A stretch of 64,000 nt of DNA from contig NZ_CP067396.1 of assembly GCF_023617245.1 (NCBI RefSeq), forward strand, positions 3,596,001 through 3,660,000. The letters run 5' to 3'. This document shows, one piece after another, positions 27,301-31,271 of the stretch (the first letter of the stretch is position 1; the number at the start of each line of letters is the position of its first letter). Below the pieces are notes generated by a model. That model saw only the letters and a list, made by a program, of their open reading frames with translations, was not told where the DNA came from and searched no databases. Both the position numbers and the translations under genes were made by a program. The stretch comes from Lysobacter enzymogenes. Its GTDB lineage: Bacteria; Pseudomonadota; Gammaproteobacteria; Xanthomonadales; Xanthomonadaceae.

Positions 27301-28899
27301 GCCGATGGCGATGGGTTCGTGCGGATCGGGCAGATGGCGCGCGTGCCACGCGGTCGAGAGGATCGTGGTCTCGGTCGGGCCGTAGGCGTTGACGTACTGC
27401 AGGTGCGGCTGCCAGCGCCGGATCAGCTCGTGGTCGGGCGCCGAGCCCGCGGTCAGCAGGGTGCGCTGGTACGGCAGGCGTTCGGGCGAAAGATGCTTGG
27501 CGTACTGCGGCGGGAACGCCGAGAAGCTGACCCGGTGCTCGCTCATGTACGCCTGCAGGCGCTCGGGATCGTCGATCAGCGCGGCCGGCAGGATCACCAG
27601 GCTCAGGCCGTTGAGCAGGGTCGAATGGATCTCGGCGACCGAGGCGTCGAAGGTGAACGGCGCGAACTGCGAGACCACGTCGTCGGCATCGACCAGCTCG
27701 GCGATGTGGCCGACGAAGTTCAGCAGGTTGCCGTGGCCGACCTTGACCCCCTTGGGGCGGCCGGTCGAGCCGGACGTGAAGATCGCATAGGCCAGGTCGT
27801 CGCTGGCCAGCGTCTGCTCCTGGCGCGGCCGCGACGGGCCGCGCTCGGCCGGCAGCGCGTCGATGTCCAGGCAGTGCGCCTGCGCCAGCGCGGCGCGGAT
27901 CGGCGCGACGCAGTCGGCTTCGGCCAGGACGAAGCGCATGTCGGCGTCGTCGGCCATCGCCTGCAGGCGCGCGGCCGGCTGCTGCGCGTCCATCGGCACG
28001 AACGCCGCGCCGATCTTCAGCACCGCCAGCTGCGCGGCGACCATGCGCCGGTTGCGGCCGAAGCACACGCCGACGAAGTCGCCGACCCCGGCGCCGGCTT
28101 CGTGCAGGGCCTGGGCCCAACGCTCGGCCAGCGCGTCGAGTTCGGCGAAACCGATCCGGCCCTCGCCGTCGATCACCGCGACCTTGTGCGGGTGCTCGGC
28201 CACGCGCGCGGCGAAACGCTCGACCAGATTGCCGGCGATGGGCGCGTCGGGGCCGGCCATGTGCGCGCGCACCGCGCCATCGTGATGGGTCCCGTCGGAC
28301 AGCGCGTCCAGGGCCGACAGCAAGGTCTCGGGCTGATCGGCCATGGCCGCCAGCAAGCGCGTCCACAGGCCGATGGCGAAACGCTGGTAGGACTCGCTGA
28401 AACGGCTGGCGTCGCAATCCACGACCCAGCGGCCGCGCTCGTGGATCAGCGCGAATTCGGTCTGGCCCGGATCGCTGGCGCCGTGCAGCAGCACCGCGTG
28501 GCAGCGCAGCTGGTCGGCCAGGCCGACGTGGGTGGCGTCGTCGCGATCGAGCCAGCCGGCTTCGTCCTCGCGCCATTGCCGCTGCACCTGCTCGCGCAGT
28601 TCGCCCAGCGAGGTGGTGGCATCGACCGCGCTGGTCAGCGGCCAGCACTTGCCTTCGCGCCGGCCGAGCAGGCAGGTGATCACCGGCTCGTCGTTGTAGC
28701 GCAGCCAATGCAGCGCCGCATGCCAGGCCGCCACGCAGGTGGCCAGGTCGGCGGTCGCCGGCGCCGCGCATTCCAGCGCGCGGCGCTGGCCGTGATCCTG
28801 CGCGCAGGCGTTGCCGTCGTTGAGCGAGCTCGAAAGATCCAGGCCGTGGTCGGCGTAAGGCAGGCTCACGGTATTCGTTGACTCGTGCTCGACGGACAT
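6304..28899 (-). CDS. Six-module non-ribosomal peptide synthetase, 7531 aa, ending in a condensation domain
   Basis: Domain order with rough residues: half C lobe 40-225; A1 225-700; T1 (S755); E1 790-1265; C2 1288-1700; A2 1730-2210; T2 (S2285); E2 2340-2800; C3 2820-3240; A3 3270-3760; T3 (S3829); C4 3880-4310; A4 4330-4820; T4 with W4885 instead of Ser; C5 with HA in place of HH (H5068-A5069); A5 5375-5870; T5 (S5928); C6 5975-6400; A6 6430-6930; T6 (S6984); C7 7150-7500. There is no thioesterase or reductase. The start is supported by GGAG about 10 nt upstream; the stop overlaps the ABC ATPase start. The two E domains predict D residues at positions 1 and 2. Product release is probably by C7 onto an amine. 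The module entries give specificity evidence. The frame is open throughout with no frameshift. Confidence 0.97.
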   Translation of the reverse strand: MSVEHESTNTVSLPYADHGLDLSSSLNDGNACAQDHGQRRALECAAPATADLATCVAAWHAALHWLRYNDEPVITCLLGRREGKCWPLTSAVDATTSLGELREQVQRQWREDEAGWLDRDDATHVGLADQLRCHAVLLHGASDPGQTEFALIHERGRWVVDCDASRFSESYQRFAIGLWTRLLAAMADQPETLLSALDALSDGTHHDGAVRAHMAGPDAPIAGNLVERFAARVAEHPHKVAVIDGEGRIGFAELDALAERWAQALHEAGAGVGDFVGVCFGRNRRMVAAQLAVLKIGAAFVPMDAQQPAARLQAMADDADMRFVLAEADCVAPIRAALAQAHCLDIDALPAERGPSRPRQEQTLASDDLAYAIFTSGSTGRPKGVKVGHGNLLNFVGHIAELVDADDVVSQFAPFTFDASVAEIHSTLLNGLSLVILPAALIDDPERLQAYMSEHRVSFSAFPPQYAKHLSPERLPYQRTLLTAGSAPDHELIRRWQPHLQYVNAYGPTETTILSTAWHARHLPDPHEPIAIGEPIANTAVRVVNRFNHALPRGAIGELLIGGAGVTHGYLKREDMTRDKFLSFERMRWYRSGDLSCLDERNRLIFAGRVDDQIKLRGHRLEPGEVEAALRQLPGVGAAAVVAVDLDAGKQLVGFCAGAAQPEDAVRAALGQALPAWALPNRLVWLDALPLTVNGKTDYRALRERLAQAAAPQPEQGGEDHADELEQQIARIWSGVLQQPQVSREDNFVHLGGDSLTSLVVMSALKRLGYHATSAQLLARPRLADFAELLRRGGRHAQRDYASVHGSAPLSPIQGWFFDLDLGNPGDFCQTLAFESAQPLDLERLRRAFAQLADYHDQLRARFVRLGARGREAASWRQDIQPDAGAAEGFELPPLIVRDLAEAELDAAAARCRDELAGELDLAQAPLFRIAVLRTAQRTRVVWVLHHLLVDTVSHGILLDDLRHLYDADAASAQDVLPGKSLAYLDWSQRLNADAGREPARQLAQWSPLLEAVAATPPLPIASARGAAGEAIVGEVVVAEHRLSREDSRRLLEQAPDCYRQSAEELVLAATYLALARTLGAQRVAIDVEWHGRDEEYAGAQGLDRTVGWFTSVHPLALAVPAQTGADALGDWLVELKETRAAVPARGRDFYALRYLAQDPALRAAFAAYRAPQVLFNFSGVIQRQQQGWRTVPMAAIELGAGNASPYALSVEGEIRDGELILSLYHDPAGWPGDSAGRFGPALIQALREIVAHCCDPAQRRWTPADFPLAGLDRAQAAAVPADAQPQGLYPLTDMQRTMHRHPDTYQVQMVYRMPRAFDGEAWSRAAADWIARHDCLRTVVREVDGLEPQQLVLAHLAFEPRVHRAATGEGAALAQRLQQQARLQPVRLERAPLFELQAIDDGGEHFHALLSIHHLIHDGWSIDLLLADLLQSYRHHLGEAVPLPAAPLAGMADVVAQQRRLQADPAWLAHWTGLPWAPLSAQLPSALPVETAAQDTRLFTASIDRELGGRVRARASQSGVTANSLWLAGYACLLRCLGGQAQVRCGVIQSGRMEDIAGVETITGCCVNTLPLVLDIDGERALDAVVASVDRQLARMREGAAFPLSQIHEAVKPRLDDELFATLFNIESHRYGERQDAPRPQLVGGYESTNYRFIFGLIERQDGDGELEYGVRIGYDAGLFDEASIAMWLDLYQHLVGLLLDGEGVRWSEAELLPQAWRQRLLHEWNATDHAYSDDRCLHELFAEQAARTPQATALVFDGQRLGYAELDARANRLAQHLRTLGVGPDRVVGLCAERSLEMIVGVLGILKAGGAWVPLDPELPAQRLAAMVADIGVDLVLTQHHLREQALAQLDAAVRTLELDADWARIAAHDAVAPDSGVGPDDLIYVIFTSGSTGKPKASMNQHRSLVNLMQWLQASYGMDASDVVLQKTPLSFDVSVMEIFWPLLNGATLVIAKPGGHRDPAYLGAMVREHGVTTLNFVPSMLQVFLDEDELRGCASLRRLFASGEALPGAMAARFLATSDAALYNLFGPTETAIEASGCAVERADSAIVPIGRPLWNTRLYVLDERLRPLPVGVGGELFIGGVAVGRGYLGQPQLTAERFLDSPFVAGERLYRTGDLARWRADGTVEYLGRLDHQVKVRGFRIELGEIEHALAAHEQVRQALVAARDDGARKQLVAYVVPRQWPADDAARSRLIGSFAAKLKAELPEYMVPAAFVLIEAIPRNANGKADRARLPEPDHSAYAHSAFVEPQGELETALWEVWKQVLGSDRFGVDDSFYAIGGDSILAIQVVSRAGKRGIALTPRLLTEEKTIRQIASRLGAAAAPAAAPAVAVVVDANAEEASKGEQRLLPIQARFLQADRAEHGRYVQYADVALADGIGRAQLQAALLALVSRHDALRLKFRESAGGWMAQYRAEALSAEAWDDAIVEIDGDAAQAPATAREHIHAQVDAAMAELDVKQGRLLRWLWLRDANGSRLLWVMHHLVVDVVSWQVLAEDLATALDQLGRGEAVRLARKGATGYQDWAARLHDYAYSGELDAEKRYWLEQLRAPAAALAFDGDDEASAQSSSRQHELRLPSALTRRLLDQATSRHGLRIHELLTAALGRALGQWQSVDAIRIDLESHGRPDLSDVPGFDGVDLSQTVGWFTALYPLRLARLRDDLRSQLRAAGAALAAVPHAGIGFGVLNELARDEDLEQARDGRESQVLFNYLGAFDPDRGGSRIGARRRRSHALNVEGGVEHGALTLRIDYSERQFQAASIAALAAQLERALAEIADDDGGPGAGVGVGTQDDGASESAWSLADCTPAELQDLRRHYPTLQDLYPCTGMQQGLLLMSDGANPDGVYLTQLRLTLDGADPQRLRAAWVELVRRHPVLRTAFLDRGGERLLQAVMREVALPWREIDLSALAEDQRDAELERALDDERRRAFALGEAPPMRVLLARLDARRHCLAWTHHHALIDGWSMGLLAQELFQVYAGQSEDAAPPPYRDYIAWLESRDHQAAADYWQRYLDGLPLAASAALSARLDDEADTDATGPSEQRAHVLELPVALTAQLDRALKHEGVSLGTAILAAWGLLQSKYSAEEEVLFGYTTSGRPPELDGIERMVGLFINSLPLRLRIDPAQTLSAWLRQVQSMQLDHGDHGFLPLAAIQRACGARAGQALFNALVVVENFPLDRSLPSMDGEQLRVLDARGVERSDFPLNLIAYPGPRLTLKLAYQRRQFGDAAARAMLDRLGHLLAGFAQGFDQRVGQLSPLSADERERAVREWNRSEVDYPLDRCAHELFQQQADALGDSDAIVCGDQRWSWNRLSARVAEVAAWLRRGGVRPGDRIALALPKEPELIAAILAIMRAGAAYVPVALDCPPERLAFIAGDAGIGRLLTVRAHAALADGSGLSALCLDEIDAEATDSSADVEALQDAEPQSSDTTAYLIYTSGTTGTPKGVALSHRNLVNFSLWLGGAGLYGRGQGFTQFAPHTFDASIGEIFGALLAGATLHLLSDALIQEPRALAAYLGEHAIAFAAFPPPYLQQIDPAQVPANLSILTAGSAPTVELARAWSARCRYVNAYGPTETTVLSSAWMPAADDAELAAGRLSIGRPISNTTMYVVDAAGQLCAPGLLGEIWIGGAGVAQGYVNRPELTSQQFLDDPWRVGERVYRTGDHGRWLDDGRIEFIGRRDRQIKLRGFRIELGEIENRLREHAGVRDAAVLAHGDGAERRLLAWVVRHEDARAQPQAEFLAELREGLRRALPEYMLPQATMELAQLPLTGNGKLDAKALPVPQIEAGGEGEYIAPRDAIETAIAEVWGAVLKLPAQRIGIDADFFALGGQSLLAMRATAQLRERLGLDVGVADLLQRPVLAELAAQLRGAARDTLPPIGAQPRAADAALPLSFAQQRLWFLSQMQGVSQSYHVPGVLRLRGALDRAALKRALDRIVARHEALRTRFELLGDDPVQRIDPPHVGFALSEHDLRGRDDREARLQALIERETGAPFDLETGPLARGALVALEADEHALIICMHHIVTDAWSLELTIRELVALYNAFSAGQDDPLPPLAVQYADYVDWQRRHLGGEWLQRQGDYWRGALAGAPALLELPTDRPRPAEQRYDGELVGVRLDRELSGALKRLSQDHGTTLYTTLLSAWALVLGRLSGQHDVVIGSPVANRLQAQVEPLIGFFVNTLALRVDLSGEPSLAQVIERVKQRALDAQAHQQMPFEQVVEALQPPRSLAHTPLFQVMFNWLGEQAQTVSARDLRIELQAPDQVAAKFDLSLDLGESDGCIGGGVEFATALFDRASVQRWLGYFERVLRAMVADAAQPARRVPLLDTAERALIAQCNDTHRPELYAQTWVELFDAQAARAPERIVAECGEQTLTHGELQRRAGRLAAALREAGAGPEHVIAVLDKRGLDLLVAIAAVLKSGAAYLPLDPAHPPLRWREILDEAQPQLLLLGDSLGHLHEQLDTGATTGRVRSLAELSEAAPVDAPALPAPGLDDLAYVIFTSGSTGKPKGVMIEHRGMVNNMRSKFAPLSLSSEDAIAQTASQCFDISVWQLLTAPLLGARTCILDSDTVRDPESLLDALERHGVTVWEPVPSVMQAALPYAKPLPALRWVLPTGEALSRELVARWFEQYPDVPLMNAYGPAECSDDVAFEPILAPVARVAIGAPVANAALHVLDDALEPAPLGAVGEIAVSGPVVGRGYFHRPDETRAAFVANPHAAHERDGRLYLTGDLGRRLGDGRIEYVGRKDFQVKIRGFRVELGEIESALARHPAVREAAVVAAAGAQEGKQLVAFVVAAAPVSPDTLKLHLQALLPDYMVPAAIVLAQALPLSANGKVDRAELAAQTVRAQARGERAPNGRIEVALARMWQDLLQLERVHRDDHFFELGGQWLQAMGVLARLRRELKAELTLAALREAPVLKDLARTVGEALAGRGPARTKRAPGWTPLALPALRRWQLQREAARTRHATCVLRLDGGFDRAALERALQLWAARFDALRLRVAEFDEEPLRAPAAAPMAALQFADLGGADDREAALAAYIDQAAYAEFDLADAAPLRANLLRLGEREHALVLTVHALAADGWQPERALAELARLYHQAVEGEGDAAGPAAPAAAEAPALADEHAGYWRERLAAAPALIELPFDRARPLRQDDEGAVVPLRLDAELTAAARALGAAHGASLDTVLLAAWSAALARLSGQSDFVLGRTRADAARGDAPAGAVDLHALRIELPETADVATWVATLQTRIDVDALAPASLGQVVEAAQPAPALAHTPLFQAVFDWRGARADAVALGDCAARLQRLPRARAGFELSLELGEGEGGLSGALTYARALLDAATAERWAGYLEHTLRAMIADPAAAVARLDVIGAGERERLLVERAGARRDYPRQLRLHDLFEAQARETPYRIAVTADDGVLTYAQLDARANALARWLRERGVCAGTRVALCLERGVDMVVALYATLKAGGCYVPLDPDYPRDRVAWILENSAPPVVLTHAALVPTALEGLPLDGIELLCMDREREWMDYPQHALAAEDNDARPDDACYVIYTSGSTGRPKGVVNEHRGVVNRLLWMQEEYGLGERDAVLQKTPYSFDVSVWEFFWPLMVGAKLVMARPNGHKDPAYLGQVVRDAGVTTLHFVPSMLQVFLAIPEAVAGCGRVARVICSGEALPLALARSFHDYLPNAELHNLYGPTEAAVDVTAWPCRPGDARASVPIGRPIANTRMYVLDRLGQLAPTGATGELYIAGVQVARGYLGQPELTAERFLDDPFVPGERMYRTGDLGRWAADGAIEYLGRTDFQVKIRGFRIELGEIENALLQHAEVREAVVLAREGAGGDKQLFAYVALAQLLPAEALKEHLRARLPDYMVPAQFVILDALPLSANGKADRKALLALEVQAEGAAYRAPVGRIELALARIWQELLQVERVGRDDAFFDLGGHSLLAARVIARLRRELKVEVNIAELFAFPVFEDFARAVAQAIDSELPPIVPVKRDGAPMPLSFAQQRLWFLAQMEGVAETYHVPAVLRLRGALDRAALRRALDRIVDRHETLRTRFVLVDGEPMQRIDPPGGGFALDECDLRGVAEAEARLRELMDAEACAPFDLAAGPMVRGRLVALADDDHAVLITQHHIVTDEWSLDVTLREFGALYNAYRGGGEDPLPALPVQYADYAAWQHAWLSGERLQSQVDYWAQALAGAPALLELPTDRPRPAQQAYDGAVYEFELDRELTDALKALSRRCDATLFMTLLAAWSVVLGRLSGQRDLVVGSPIANRMQVEIEPLIGLFINTLALRVDLSADPSGEQLLEQVRQRTLSAQRHQQMPFEQVVEVVQPPRSLAYSSIFQVMINWKPEATQALQLDGLALAPQRAPYVLSKFDLTLDLAEADGRIVGSMEYATALFDRDTIARHVGYLTRVLQALAADASRPVRAIELLGDDEKALLHGFNDTYRPELIDRTWPRMFLDQVALTPERIAVECEQHRLTYAELEARSAALAQTLRAQGAGPGSIVALLDQRGTDLLTMIVATLRAGAAYLPLDPTHPPQRWLEILDEAQPGLLWVGEALAMERRWLKRKWKGERVRSLAELDAAAVADPAPLPLPALDDLAYVIFTSGSTGKPKGVMIEHRGMINNMRSKFAPLSLSGEDVIAQTASQCFDISVWQFLTAPLLGARVSIIGSETTRDPGALLDRLDAQGVTVWEPVPSVMQAVLPYRKPLPALRWVLPTGEALPRELVTRWFEQYPDVPLMNAYGPAECSDDVSFQPILGPVERVLIGTPVANAHLHIVDEQLRLVPLGAVGEIGVSGPVVGRGYLNRPDETESKFRPNPYARHEADRRLYLTGDLGRRLPDGGIEYVGRKDFQVKIRGFRIELGEIESCLAQHPAVTEAIVTARELGHGDKQLVAYVVQDGGVGVEALKAHLRNALPDYMVPAAIVMLEAMPLNANGKVDRNALPAPSMAALQQAEYEAPASAAERAIAETWQELLELPQVGRDDSFFELGGNSILLIRMLGRLRERDLDFSVTDVYQLRTVKALAEAAAPRAVGVDEWLRAQGWAHRRVALDPTGQARSALLLAREGDEPARRGELQRVLAAAEDAPDFVRIEDDPDAVAATLESAGLAASALPAPALPAVARFDAQRAQWREALRAAPAAEAFGFGAMQRSLLAWNRRDSVEVFEIAGWYGAEELRAGFAALCAEQELLRAMPDVQDAQWRLLAPQALAAAPLPHLDLRGADRLRQDLELAELVESLHRDGSGAPLAYSAGWVSLSDTRHCLVFAVDHLIWDGVSARVLRERLLQHLWRQAQAPKHGYRDYLQAVQAACTAQARDAADQVLGHAALAQALEATARRLQARAAQPLRVFTASVPVAAKSTAAEQAFETFKRWALGLTGLERVSIVLNHHGRELGERAYFDVFGLFLDKIPFAVAADTSLVELSDRTAFLQSQGLHYATLEAAGAGPTRAPTLPALAEEVQFNFQTEAASALAAGLDEDYLLAKLGDFRGLLFEAAVADGRLIVHCACRSDDPEAAQAALEAACRGEILAAAAEPESLEAP
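6340..7810 (-). other. NRPS terminal condensation domain C7 (probable release domain)
   Basis: After T6 comes a divergent C domain with AVDHLIWDGVS at residues about 7256-7266. The first His of HHxxxDG is Asp, but the catalytic second His, the Asp and the Gly are kept. No carrier, thioesterase or reductase follows. A terminal C domain of this type can release the peptide by amide bond formation with a soluble amine. The likely amine here is the product of the alpha-oxoamine synthase and SDR encoded upstream (inference). Confidence 0.75.
7820..10945 (-). other. NRPS module 6: C6-A6-T6
   Basis: C6 has HHIVTDEW (catalytic His present, final Gly replaced). The A6 specificity positions are D-I-W-E-L-T-A-D-D-K, identical to A4, suggesting a cationic residue such as diaminobutyrate (inference, supported by the aminotransferase in the operon). 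T6 has LGGNS (S6984). Large DNA stretches of this module are almost identical to module 4, pointing to duplication or gene conversion. Confidence 0.82.
10950..14090 (-). other. NRPS module 5: degenerate C5, then serine-type A5-T5
   Basis: C5 aligns without gaps to C4 and C6 around the active site but reads TVHALAADGW where they read MHHIVTDAW and QHHIVTDEW. The second, catalytic His is Ala (codon 13693-13695). Its opening SFAQQRLWF-type motif and the acceptor-side NTLALRVDL-type motif are also eroded. A5 is intact with specificity positions D-V-W-H-I-S-L-V-D-K, which match the well-known serine code. T5 has LGGHS (S5928). Serine loading should therefore work while C5 cannot condense. Confidence 0.87.
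14110..17245 (-). other. NRPS module 4: C4-A4-T4, carrier domain inactivated (Ser to Trp)
   Basis: C4 has HHIVTDAW with both His and Asp present. A4 is a complete adenylation domain with specificity positions D-I-W-E-L-T-A-D-D-K, identical to A6. The four acidic positions suggest a cationic substrate such as diaminobutyrate (inference). The carrier motif reads FFELGGQWLQAMG: codon 14245-14247 (minus strand TGG) puts Trp4885 where the phosphopantetheine-bearing Ser must be. T4 therefore cannot carry a substrate. Confidence 0.88.
17250..20440 (-). other. NRPS module 3: C3-A3-T3
   Basis: C3 begins with YPCTGMQQG and has HHALIDG. It is the second DCL-type domain, matching the upstream epimerase. 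A3 is in the same TAGSA subgroup as A1, with specificity positions D-A-G-A-L-A-A-V-L-K, so a bulky hydrophobic or aromatic residue is inferred. T3 has LGGQS (S3829). Confidence 0.8.
20560..25045 (-). other. NRPS module 2: C2-A2-T2-E2 (D residue)
   Basis: C2 has an intact HHLIHDG and follows an E domain, as expected for a DCL-type domain. The A2 specificity positions read D-V-M-N-F-S-L-I-E-K, close to but not the same as serine codes. A small polar or amino-bearing residue is possible and I cannot name it. T2 has IGGDS. E2 has HHLVVDVVSW and SQTVGWFTALYP, so it should be active and makes residue 2 a D isomer. Confidence 0.8.
25060..28224 (-). other. NRPS module 1: A1-T1-E1 (initiation, D residue)
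   Basis: A1 is complete from the start of the core to the invariant lysine in TVNGKTDY. Its specificity positions, read by eye against GrsA, are D-A-A-A-L-A-A-I-L-K. It belongs to the TAGSA subgroup with an all-small hydrophobic pocket, so I infer a bulky hydrophobic or aromatic residue. T1 has LGGDS. E1 has HHLLVD and DRTVGWFTS, so it should be an active epimerase. No complete C domain precedes A1, so this module starts the peptide with a free or externally capped D residue. Confidence 0.8.
28225..28782 (-). other. NRPS: N-terminal half condensation domain (C-terminal lobe only)
   Basis: Residues about 40-225 resemble the second lobe of a C domain (ATCVAAWHAALHWLRYNDEP... LGELREQVQRQW). The first lobe with its HHxxxDG motif is absent. 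Remnants of this kind are known in front of initiating A domains. The PKS protein of the same operon ends with a comparable half domain. The function is unknown; it may be structural. Confidence 0.6.
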
Positions 28900-28974
28900 T
28901 CCTTGCTCTCCACCGTTGCGTGCTGCGGTCTGCGGGTTGCGGATGTGGGGACGGCTGCGCCGGCGCGGCCGCGG

Positions 28975-30840
28975 CTACGCGGCCAACTGGCCGAGCAGGC
29001 GCTGCACCGTTTCCAGGTTGCGGCCGAACTGGTTGATCGACACCGCGTGGGCGACGCGGTCGCCGTAGCCGTGCTTGATGAAGCCCGACAAGGTGCCGGT
29101 CGGGCCGAGGTCGACGAAGCGGATCGGCTCGCCCTGGCTGAGCGAGCCGATCAGCTGGTGGAAGTCCACCGGCTGGCGGATCACGTCCCAGAAGTACTGC
29201 GCGTCGAAGGCCTCGACCTCGCGCCCGCGCATCGCCGAGTACATCGGCAGGCGCGGCGCCTGGCTGCGCACGGCCTGGGCGTGGCGGCGGAATTCGGCCT
29301 CGATCGGATCGACCCCGGCCGAATGGAAAGCGTGATCCACCGGCAGCAGCAGCGACGCCACGTCGACTTCGTCGAGCCGCTGCTTGATCGCCTGCAAGAC
29401 ATCCTGCGCGGCGCTGACCACGAAATTGCGGCCGAAGTTGACGCTGGCCAGGGCCGCGCCGGCGTACAGCTGCGGATGGCGCTGGAAGTGATCGACCGAG
29501 GTCAGCACGGTCAGCATGCCGCCGCCGCGGGTCTGCTGGTCGAGCAGGCCGGCCTGGCGCACCACCAGCGCCATGGCGTCTTCCAGCGAGATCGCGCCGG
29601 CGACGACCGCGGCCACGTATTCGCCGAGGCTGTAGCCGAGCACGCCGTCGGGCTCGATGCCGGCGTCGATCAGCACCTGGGTCAGGCTGTAGCCGAGGCT
29701 GAACAAGGCCGGATGCGACAGCCGCACGTCGGTCATGTCGTGATGCTTGCGGCTGTCGTCGTAGAGCTCGGCGACCATGCCGCGGCCGGTGTGGGCGCGG
29801 TGCAGCGCATCGCAGGCGTCCATCGCCGCGCGGAACGCGTCGTTGTGGCGGTACAGCTCCTGGCCCATCAGGTAGTACTGCGAGCCCTGGCCGGAGTACA
29901 TGAACACCGTGCGCGGGCGGCCGTCGCGCGCGGCGGCCCGCGCCGGCGCCGCGGCGGCCGCGGGCGCTTCGCTCAACGCCAGCGGCGCCTGCTTGATCTT
30001 GAATTGGAGGTTGGTCAGCACGTCGCCCGGACCGATCTCTTCCAGCTCGACCGGGCCCTGCGCCAGCAGCCACGACATCGATTCGTACCACTTCACCGGA
30101 TGGGTGATCTGGCGCACCAGCAGGTCGCGGTAGTCCTGCGCCGGATACGGCCGCGCGCTGACGTTGGCGATCACCTGCGCGCGCAGCGGGCGCAACTCGA
30201 AACCGGCGGCGAAGTCGGCGAAGCGCGCCTGCACGTCCTGCATGAAGCGCGAGTGGAACGCGGCGCTGACGTTGAGGCGGACGAAACGCGCGCCGGCGTC
30301 GGCGAACAAGGTCTCGCATCGTTGGATCTGGTCGAAGTCGCCGGAGATCACCGTCTGCATGGCCGAATTGACGTTGGCCAGGTCGATCCGGTCGAATTCC
30401 GATTCCGCCAGCAACCGCGCGACCCGCGCCTGGTCGATGCCGATCACCGCCGCCATCGCCCCGCGCGGCGCCTGCGCCATCAGCCGGCCGCGCTCGGCGA
30501 CCAGGGCCAGGCCGGTGCGGAAGTCGAACGCGTCGGCGGCGAACAGCGCGGCGAACTCGCCCAGGCTGTGGCCGGCGTAGACCGCCGGCAGCGCATCGCC
30601 GCGGTCGCGCCGTTCCAGGAACGCCAGCGCCGACACGGCGAACAGCGCCGGCTGGGTGTACTGGGTCTGGCGCAGCAGGTCGCCCTTGCCGTCCAGTGCG
30701 TCCTCAAGGCACAGCTCGCGGATCGAATAGCCCAGCACCTCGTCCGCTTCGCGGACCAGGTGCGGATAGCGCTCGAAACCGGCCGCGCCCATGCCCTTGT
30801 GCTGGGACCCCTGTCCCGGGAACACCCAAACCGATGTCAT
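28975..30840 (-). CDS. Tandem trans-acting acyltransferase (AT-AT didomain)
   Basis: The protein (621 residues) holds two malonyl-transferase-like domains. AT1 (about residues 3-290) has GHSLGE with nucleophile S92 and AAFH around H196. AT2 (about residues 308-615) has GYSLGE with S404 and HAFH. All PKS modules in this locus lack an integrated AT, so this protein must load malonyl units in trans. In other trans-AT systems one half of such didomains loads malonyl-CoA and the other hydrolyses stalled acyl chains. The AFH motif in both halves fits malonyl or acyl rather than methylmalonyl use. It lies between the free ACP gene (86 bp upstream) and the NRPS (75 bp downstream). Confidence 0.92.
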   Translation of the reverse strand: MTSVWVFPGQGSQHKGMGAAGFERYPHLVREADEVLGYSIRELCLEDALDGKGDLLRQTQYTQPALFAVSALAFLERRDRGDALPAVYAGHSLGEFAALFAADAFDFRTGLALVAERGRLMAQAPRGAMAAVIGIDQARVARLLAESEFDRIDLANVNSAMQTVISGDFDQIQRCETLFADAGARFVRLNVSAAFHSRFMQDVQARFADFAAGFELRPLRAQVIANVSARPYPAQDYRDLLVRQITHPVKWYESMSWLLAQGPVELEEIGPGDVLTNLQFKIKQAPLALSEAPAAAAAPARAAARDGRPRTVFMYSGQGSQYYLMGQELYRHNDAFRAAMDACDALHRAHTGRGMVAELYDDSRKHHDMTDVRLSHPALFSLGYSLTQVLIDAGIEPDGVLGYSLGEYVAAVVAGAISLEDAMALVVRQAGLLDQQTRGGGMLTVLTSVDHFQRHPQLYAGAALASVNFGRNFVVSAAQDVLQAIKQRLDEVDVASLLLPVDHAFHSAGVDPIEAEFRRHAQAVRSQAPRLPMYSAMRGREVEAFDAQYFWDVIRQPVDFHQLIGSLSQGEPIRFVDLGPTGTLSGFIKHGYGDRVAHAVSINQFGRNLETVQRLLGQLAA

Positions 30841-30926
30841 GCGTGCATCTCTCTGGCGTTGCGCTGCGTGCGCAATGGTGTGCGTGCGCGCGCGGCCGGC
30901 GCGGGCCGGCCGCGTGGCGGGACGGC

Positions 30927-31214
30927 TCAGGCGGCGGCGACGGCTTCGCGGCCCGCGTCGGCGCCTTCGAGCTTGCGCTGCAACAGCGCGACCACATCGC
31001 CCAGGGTGTACAGGTCGCGCTTCTCGGCGTCGCCCACGGCCACGCCCAGGCGCTGTTCCAGCTCGTACCAGATCTCCAGCATCTCGCGCGAATCCACGCC
31101 CAGGTCGCCGCCCAGGTAGGAATCGTGATCGACCGTATCGCGGGTGAAACCGGTTTTCTTGATGTCGTTGATGACGTCCAGAACCGCGTTCGTCGCCTCG
31201 TCTTGCTTGCTCAT
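30927..31214 (-). CDS. Stand-alone acyl carrier protein
   Basis: This 95-residue acyl carrier protein has the phosphopantetheine site DLGVDSREML (Ser about residue 42) and the usual four-helix pattern. A strong AAGGAG precedes the ATG at 31214. It sits directly after the alpha-oxoamine synthase gene. Two roles are possible: the acceptor carrier for the last KS of the PKS, which has no ACP in cis, or the donor carrier presenting the acyl chain to the alpha-oxoamine synthase, as in bacterial sphingoid-base synthesis. The sequence does not decide between them. Confidence 0.92.
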   Translation of the reverse strand: MSKQDEATNAVLDVINDIKKTGFTRDTVDHDSYLGGDLGVDSREMLEIWYELEQRLGVAVGDAEKRDLYTLGDVVALLQRKLEGADAGREAVAAA

Positions 31215-31271
31215 GGCTGCTCTCCTTTTCGACTCGTTGCTGGTGCGGGACCGCGCTGGCGCGCGCGGCGC

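Noticed and set aside
6622..28881. Very long open frames on the plus strand opposite the NRPS (6622-20205 and 20278-28881)
   Set aside because: They are antisense shadows produced by the strong GC3 codon bias of the NRPS; the translations are His/Arg/Gln/Ala-rich with no domain motifs and no ribosome sites.
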